Shown: positions 7,042 to 10,428 of the stretch, piece by piece | How the letters are laid out: the number at the start of each line of letters is the position of its first letter | Position numbering within the stretch: the stretch's first letter is position 1 | NCBI GenBank assembly: GCA_044220535.1 | Contig: JBGAQU010000090.1 | Coordinates: 1-10,428, forward strand | Reading direction: 5' to 3' | DNA length: 10,428 nucleotides | From: JBDHTS01 sp044220535 | GTDB taxonomy: Bacteria; Pseudomonadota; Alphaproteobacteria; Micavibrionales; Micavibrionaceae | Notes under the pieces: model-generated | What the model was told of the DNA's origin: nothing | The model's database searches: none | What the model saw: only the letters and a program-made list of their open reading frames with translations | Position numbers and translations under genes: made by a program

Positions 7042-7402
7042 CTGTATCTGGCATCCAGGAAAGTTTTGGATTGATTACAATCGTTTGCACCGGTGCAGCA
7101 GTTTTGTTTTGATCAGGCGTAAGCCAATCTTTTGAATATGAATAGCCAAGATAACCGCCAACGGCACCAGCCAAAACAGCTGCTGCCCAAACAGTCGTAT
7201 AATCATCTCTTAAGGCGCTTCTTCCTAAAAGAAAAAGTGCTGCCAAACCAATCGTAGCGCTTGCAAGGGAATAGCCCATTCCCGTTCCGGAGCCTACCAA
7301 TAAAGCCTTGCCTGCGCCTTCCCAACCTGTAAAGCTGTCGTTTGCGCAATAGGAAATGACAGTGCCTGCAGCTGCCACAATATGTCTATCTTTTAATGAC
7401 AT
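7019..7402 (-). CDS. Small putative membrane protein, unknown
   Basis: A 127-residue protein with no recognised family. Two clear hydrophobic segments, each long enough to span the membrane, lie at about residues 43-60 (GMGYSLASATIGLAALFLLG region) and 70-90 (VWAAAVLAGAVGGYLGYSYS). A weaker one lies near 8-20 (HIVAAAGTVISYCA). The glycine- and alanine-rich spacing in GAVGGYLGY suggests close helix packing. The C-terminal ~35 residues are polar. I place the start at the ATG 7402-7400 because AGAGG stands seven bases upstream. An ATG at 7462 would add 20 residues (total 147), but it extends into the AT-rich promoter region and has no ribosome site. The gene is divergent from fabA and convergent with the 322-residue gene. 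Composition is somewhat lower in GC than the fab genes. Function is unknown. Confidence 0.65.
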   Translation of the reverse strand: MSLKDRHIVAAAGTVISYCANDSFTGWEGAGKALLVGSGTGMGYSLASATIGLAALFLLGRSALRDDYTTVWAAAVLAGAVGGYLGYSYSKDWLTPDQNKTAAPVQTIVINPKLSWMPDTDIMTLKG

Positions 7403-7465
7403 AGCTCTACCTCTATTAATGTCTTTAAATAAGCTTATGCCTTTTGTTATGGAATTTTGCAATAT

Positions 7466-7488
7466 AAATTTAATAACACATTAAATTT
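7466..7488. promoter_or_regulatory. Perfect 9+9 inverted repeat, candidate operator
   Basis: AAATTTAAT (7466-7474), five spacer bases, then its exact reverse complement ATTAAATTT (7480-7488). It lies in the divergent region between the small membrane gene and fabA, about 33 bp upstream of the predicted fabA -35 box. The size and symmetry suit a dimeric regulator. The sequence is almost all A-T in an AT-rich region, so chance symmetry is possible. Confidence 0.35.
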
Positions 7489-7520
7489 GTTGGATAATAT
7501 CTATAATAATTTATCTCTCC

Positions 7521-7549
7521 TTGATATAGGCAGTCGAAAATCGTATAAA
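7521..7549 (+). promoter_or_regulatory. Sigma70-type promoter for fabA
   Basis: TTGATA (7521-7526) and TATAAA (7544-7549) are separated by exactly 17 bp, each one base from the sigma70 consensus. Transcription would begin near 7556, on or beside the first in-frame candidate ATG of fabA (7556-7558). This is the best promoter seen in the window and bears directly on the choice of fabA start. Confidence 0.6.
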
Positions 7550-7585
7550 GTCGCGATGACGCCACAAACAGCCGTTAAAGACGAT

Positions 7586-8107
7586 ATGACCTTCGCACCG
7601 AAGTCCAGCTATGGCTATGACGACCTGATCGCATGCGGTCACGGACAATTGTTCGGGCCGGGCAATGCGCGTTTGCCGTTGCCGCCGATGCTGATGTTCG
7701 ACCGGATCACCAGTATCTCGATGGATGGTGGAGCGCATGGCAAAGGACAAGTCATTGCGGAACTGGATGTGAAGCCGGATCTGTGGTTCTTCCAGTGCCA
7801 TTTTGAATCCGATCCGGTTATGCCCGGATGCCTCGGCCTTGATGCGCTATGGCAGATGTGCGGGTTCTGGCTGGGCTGGACAGGCGCGAAAGGGTCGGGC
7901 CGCGCGCTGGGCCTTGGTGAACTGAAGCTGACTGGCCAGGTGCTGCCTGAAGCGAAGCTGGTCAGATATACGGTCGATATCAAACGCATGATCAATCGCC
8001 GCCTCGTTCTCGGCATGGCCGACGGCAGGATGGAAGTCGACGGCAAGCTGATCTATGAGGCGACCGACATGAAGGTCGGCCTGTTCGACAATCCCAGAGC
8101 GCTCTAA
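7586..8107 (+). CDS. fabA: FabA, 3-hydroxydecanoyl-ACP dehydratase/isomerase
   Basis: FabA dehydrates 3-hydroxydecanoyl-ACP and isomerises trans-2- to cis-3-decenoyl-ACP, the branch point for anaerobic-type unsaturated fatty acid synthesis. Motifs match E. coli FabA along the whole length: YDDLIACGHGQLFGPGN, LPPMLMFDRI, PDLWFFQCHF.SDPVMPGCLG, GRALGLGELKLTGQVLP, INRRLVLGMADG and the terminal DMKVGLF. From the chosen start, catalytic His is residue 72 and Asp 86. ATG 7586 gives 173 residues, close to the family length of about 172. ATG 7556 gives 183 residues but would sit at the predicted transcription start, so it would be read leaderless. The frame is open back to 7457, but those codons are promoter DNA. 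Neither start has a strong Shine-Dalgarno (AAAG before each). The ATG at 7556 remains a real alternative. fabB follows after 15 nt. Confidence 0.95.
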   Translation: MTFAPKSSYGYDDLIACGHGQLFGPGNARLPLPPMLMFDRITSISMDGGAHGKGQVIAELDVKPDLWFFQCHFESDPVMPGCLGLDALWQMCGFWLGWTGAKGSGRALGLGELKLTGQVLPEAKLVRYTVDIKRMINRRLVLGMADGRMEVDGKLIYEATDMKVGLFDNPRAL

Positions 8108-8122
8108 TCAACGGAGAAAGCT

Positions 8123-9370
8123 ATGACAGCCACACTCTCGATGCGACGCGTCGTCGTTACCGGCATTGGCATTGTTTCTTGTATCGGCAATTCGCAGGAT
8201 GAAGTCGTTGCGTCGCTGAAAGCAGGAAAATCCGGCATTACTTTTGCGCCTGAATATGCGGAGCGCGGATTCCGCAGCCATGTTTACGGCAAGCCGAATA
8301 TCGATCTGGATGCGCATATCGACCGCAAGCTGAAACGCTTCATGGGGGACGCTGCCGCGTATAATTACGTCGCCATGCAGCAGGCGATTGCCGATGCCGG
8401 TCTTGAGGCGAAGGATGTCAGCAACGAACGCACTGGGATCGTTATGGGATCGGGCGGCGCGTCGCCGCAGAACCAGGTCGCGGCCGCGGACATTGCGCGC
8501 GAAACTAAAGCATCAAAGCGCGTCGGCCCGTACATGGTGCCGCGCTGCATGTCCTCCACGACATCCGCCAATATAGCGACGGCCTTTCAGATCAAAGGCC
8601 TGAACTACACGATTTCATCCGCCTGTTCGACGAGCGCGCACTGCATCGGCAACGCATCGGAGCAGATCATGCTGGGCAAGCAGGACATTGTGTTCGCCGG
8701 TGGCGGTGAGGAACTGGACTGGGCGCTTTCCGTGCTGTTCGATGCCATGGGCGCGTTGTCCAGTAAATATAACGATCAACCGACTAAGGCATCCCGCGCC
8801 TATGACGCCAATCGTGATGGATTTGTGATCGCAGGCGGTGGCGGTGTTGTGGTTCTGGAAGAACTGGAGCATGCCAAAGCGCGAGGCGCAAAAATTTATG
8901 GTGAGATCGTCGGATATGGCGCAACCTCCGACGGCGTCGATATGGTAGCACCGAGCGGCGAAGGCGCGGTGCGTTGCATGCGACTGGCACTGAAAACCAT
9001 TAAGACGCCTGTGACCTATATCAACACGCACGGCACCAGCACGGTCGTCGGCGATTTTGCTGAGTTAGGCGCGATCCGCGAAGTGTTCGACCAGACGGAC
9101 AGGCCTATGCCTTATATTTCCTCCACCAAATCCATGACCGGTCACAGTCAGGGTGCGACCGGCGTGCAGGAAGCGATTTACAGCCTGCTGATGATGAAAC
9201 ACCGTTTTGTTGCCCCTAGCATTAATATTGAAACGCTGGATGAAGGCGCGGGCAATTTGCTGATCGCGCGTGAACGCATCGACAATATCGACCACCAGAC
9301 CGTCCTGTCCAACAGCTTCGGTTTCGGCGGCACAAACTGCACGCTGGCGCTCGCCAGGTACGAGGGTTAA
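8123..9370 (+). CDS. fabB: FabB, beta-ketoacyl-ACP synthase I
   Basis: FabB condenses malonyl-ACP with acyl-ACP and is the synthase that elongates the cis-3-decenoyl product of FabA. It has 415 residues, against 406 in E. coli. The thiolase-fold catalytic triad is present: nucleophile Cys168 in SSACSTSAHC, His303 in NTHGTST and His341 in MTGHSQGATG, with Lys336 in STKSM. The spacing Cys to first His (135) equals E. coli FabB; a three-residue insertion precedes the second His. GGGEELDW, ISSTKSMTGHS and the closing NSFGFGGTN are characteristic, and the GGGEEL stretch together with the fabA neighbour favours FabB over FabF. Its ribosome site GGAG (8113-8116) lies six bases before the ATG. fabI begins 3 nt after the stop. 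Confidence 0.96.
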   Translation: MTATLSMRRVVVTGIGIVSCIGNSQDEVVASLKAGKSGITFAPEYAERGFRSHVYGKPNIDLDAHIDRKLKRFMGDAAAYNYVAMQQAIADAGLEAKDVSNERTGIVMGSGGASPQNQVAAADIARETKASKRVGPYMVPRCMSSTTSANIATAFQIKGLNYTISSACSTSAHCIGNASEQIMLGKQDIVFAGGGEELDWALSVLFDAMGALSSKYNDQPTKASRAYDANRDGFVIAGGGGVVVLEELEHAKARGAKIYGEIVGYGATSDGVDMVAPSGEGAVRCMRLALKTIKTPVTYINTHGTSTVVGDFAELGAIREVFDQTDRPMPYISSTKSMTGHSQGATGVQEAIYSLLMMKHRFVAPSINIETLDEGAGNLLIARERIDNIDHQTVLSNSFGFGGTNCTLALARYEG

Positions 9371-9373
9371 TCC

Positions 9374-10213
9374 GTGAAAGAATCTCCTAAAAACGCAAAC
9401 GGATTGATGGCGGGCAAAAAAGGCCTGATCATGGGCGTCGCCAATGATCACTCCATTGCCTGGGGTATTGCCGATTCCCTGCATCAGCACGGCGCAGAAC
9501 TGGCGTTCACTTACCAGGGCGATGCCTTCCTGAAACGGGTCGGGCCTTTGGTCGAAAGCATCGGTAGCAATATCATGCTGAATTGCGATGCATCGAAGGA
9601 AGAAGATCTTGATGCGGTATTTAAGGCGATTGAAAAAGAATGGGGCCAGCTTGATTTTCTGGTTCATGCCATTGCCTATTCGAACAAGGAAGAACTGAAA
9701 GGCCTGTATGTCGATACGACCCTGCAGAACTTCCTGAATACCATGCACATATCCTGCTATTCATTTACATCGGTTCTTCGTCGCGCTGCGCCGTTGATGA
9801 AAAACGGCGGATCTGCGATTACTCTGTCCTATTACGGCGCGGATAAAGTCATGCCGAATTACAACGTGATGGGTGTGGCGAAGGCTGCCCTGGAAGCTTC
9901 GGTGCGGTATCTTGCCGCTGATCTGGGTCCGCAAGGCGTGCGCGTCAATGCGATATCGGCTGGGCCAATGCGCACATTGGCGGGATCCGCTATCGGCAAT
10001 GCGCGGCAAACGTTCCGTTATAATGTTTTAAGCGCGCCTCTGCGCCGTAGCGTGGAGTTGAAAGAAATCGGCGGGGCAGGGTTATATCTGCTGTCCGACT
10101 TATCTTCTGCCGTAACAGGTGAAATCCATTACGTGGATTGCGGCTACAACGTTGTTGGCATGCCGCCGCATGAAAGCCTTAAAGAACTTTCAGGCGGAAA
10201 CGGCAAGGACTGA
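9374..10213 (+). CDS. fabI: FabI, enoyl-ACP reductase (NADH)
   Basis: FabI reduces trans-2-enoyl-ACP, the last step of each elongation cycle. It is an SDR-family protein of 279 residues. The cofactor site GLIMGVANDHSIAWGIA is at 17-33. The catalytic Tyr-x6-Lys pair is Tyr163 and Lys170 in PNYNVMGVAK, with the preceding Tyr153 of LSYYGADK matching E. coli Tyr146. RVNAISAGPMRTLA (190-203) is the substrate-loop hallmark of FabI rather than FabG. The start is GTG at 9374, supported by GAGGG (9362-9366) in the end of fabB. The ATG at 9407 would remove 11 residues that are not conserved and has no comparable site. The residue matching E. coli Gly93, the triclosan and diazaborine position, is Ala101 here (VHAIAYS). 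The gene ends against a convergent small gene. Confidence 0.96.
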   Translation: MKESPKNANGLMAGKKGLIMGVANDHSIAWGIADSLHQHGAELAFTYQGDAFLKRVGPLVESIGSNIMLNCDASKEEDLDAVFKAIEKEWGQLDFLVHAIAYSNKEELKGLYVDTTLQNFLNTMHISCYSFTSVLRRAAPLMKNGGSAITLSYYGADKVMPNYNVMGVAKAALEASVRYLAADLGPQGVRVNAISAGPMRTLAGSAIGNARQTFRYNVLSAPLRRSVELKEIGGAGLYLLSDLSSAVTGEIHYVDCGYNVVGMPPHESLKELSGGNGKD

Positions 10214-10228
10214 TAATCAGTCGTTGCC
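10202..10228. terminator. 27-nt interrupted palindrome covering both convergent stop codons
   Basis: GGCAA, one base, GACTGAT, a central A, ATCAGTC, one base, TTGCC: 12 of 13 base pairs match around the centre at 10215, with one G-G mismatch. Both stop codons (fabI TGA 10211-10213; minus-strand TGA 10219-10217) lie inside, so both proteins end with near-identical codons. It is placed like a bidirectional terminator, but no T-run follows on either side. Confidence 0.45.
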
Positions 10229-10390
10229 ATACACATGCATTGGCATGGTTCTATCTTCAAACGGCGCTTGCGGCTGTTGAACTTCTTTCGTAACCCAGGC
10301 CTGAATTGTAGGACATGCTGGCTCGGTGGATTCAACCTGCGCCGCCGGTTTGAAAGCTTTGCCTGCTTCCACTGCTTTGTTATCAGACAT
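10217..10390 (-). CDS. Small hypothetical protein, 57 residues
   Basis: A short gene of 58 codons including the stop. The protein is hydrophilic and proline/glutamine-rich, starting MSDNKAVEAGKAFKP and ending FEDRTMPMHVYGND, with one cysteine and one tryptophan. It has no membrane segment and no known motif. Support comes from a near-ideal ribosome site, AAGGAGA (complement of 10396-10402), five bases before the ATG. Its stop falls four bases past the fabI stop without overlapping it. A longer overlapping reading frame from 10407 runs into fabI and has a strongly basic, low-quality sequence, so I prefer this one. The gene may instead be a short leader or a regulatory transcript. Function is unknown; composition resembles the neighbouring core genes. 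Confidence 0.6.
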   Translation of the reverse strand: MSDNKAVEAGKAFKPAAQVESTEPACPTIQAWVTKEVQQPQAPFEDRTMPMHVYGND

Positions 10391-10428
10391 TCAAATCTCC
10401 TTTTCATAGTTTGATCGTATTCAAAAGG

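Noticed and set aside
7457..7585. N-terminal extension of fabA from 7457
   Set aside because: The added residues are Asn/Leu/Lys-rich translation of AT-rich promoter DNA and contain the -35 and -10 boxes. FabA does not have such an extension.
9065..9748. 227-residue minus-strand frame opposite fabB and fabI
   Set aside because: It is covered by two clear fab genes, has no ribosome site or recognisable motif, and is explained by codon bias on the other strand.
10144..10407. 87-residue minus-strand frame starting 17 bases upstream of the small gene
   Set aside because: It overlaps the fabI end, has a very basic sequence, and the strong AAGGAG lies inside it rather than before it. The 57-residue frame fits better.

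Overview
The window reads as an ordinary chromosomal stretch of an alphaproteobacterium. The evidence is a suf operon ordered sufC-sufD-sufS-sufT(DUF59)-sufA, a fabA-fabB-fabI cluster, a DusA-type dihydrouridine synthase and a short SH3 protein of the kind common in that class. The coding sequence is moderately GC-rich, with two AT-rich patches (about 3918-4470 and 7403-7555). A Micavibrio-like or other deep-branching lineage is plausible, but this rests on the look of the proteins and was not tested. I see no CRISPR array, tRNA, rRNA, transposase, phage gene or recognisable defence system.

Layout. (1) 1-3917, plus strand: the 3' part of an iron-sulfur cluster assembly operon. sufC (missing only its first codons), sufD, sufS and sufT are joined by 4-nt gaps or overlaps, which suggests one transcript with coupled translation. 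The last gene, an A-type carrier (sufA/iscA family), is broken: its N-terminal and C-terminal halves lie in different frames and about 6-8 codons are missing at the junction. (2) 3931-5374, minus strand: an AT-rich orphan gene downstream of dusA. The AT-rich composition runs into the last codons of dusA. (3) 5448-7005, plus strand: a secreted SH3-domain protein and a cysteine-rich 322-residue protein that I do not recognise. (4) 7019-7402, minus strand: a small unknown membrane protein. (5) 7403-7585: an AT-rich divergent intergenic region with a perfect 9+9 inverted repeat and a strong sigma70-like promoter for fabA. (6) 7586-10213, plus strand: fabA-fabB-fabI, the unsaturated fatty acid module. 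FabA makes and isomerises the C10 double bond, FabB elongates the cis product, and FabI reduces enoyl-ACP. (7) 10217-10390, minus strand: a 57-codon small gene with a strong Shine-Dalgarno, convergent with fabI. The two stop codons sit inside one 27-nt interrupted palindrome.

No new multi-gene system is evident. The observations most worth checking are the broken A-type carrier in an otherwise intact suf operon, the composition boundary inside dusA, the fabA start and promoter arrangement, and the small convergent gene with its shared palindrome.
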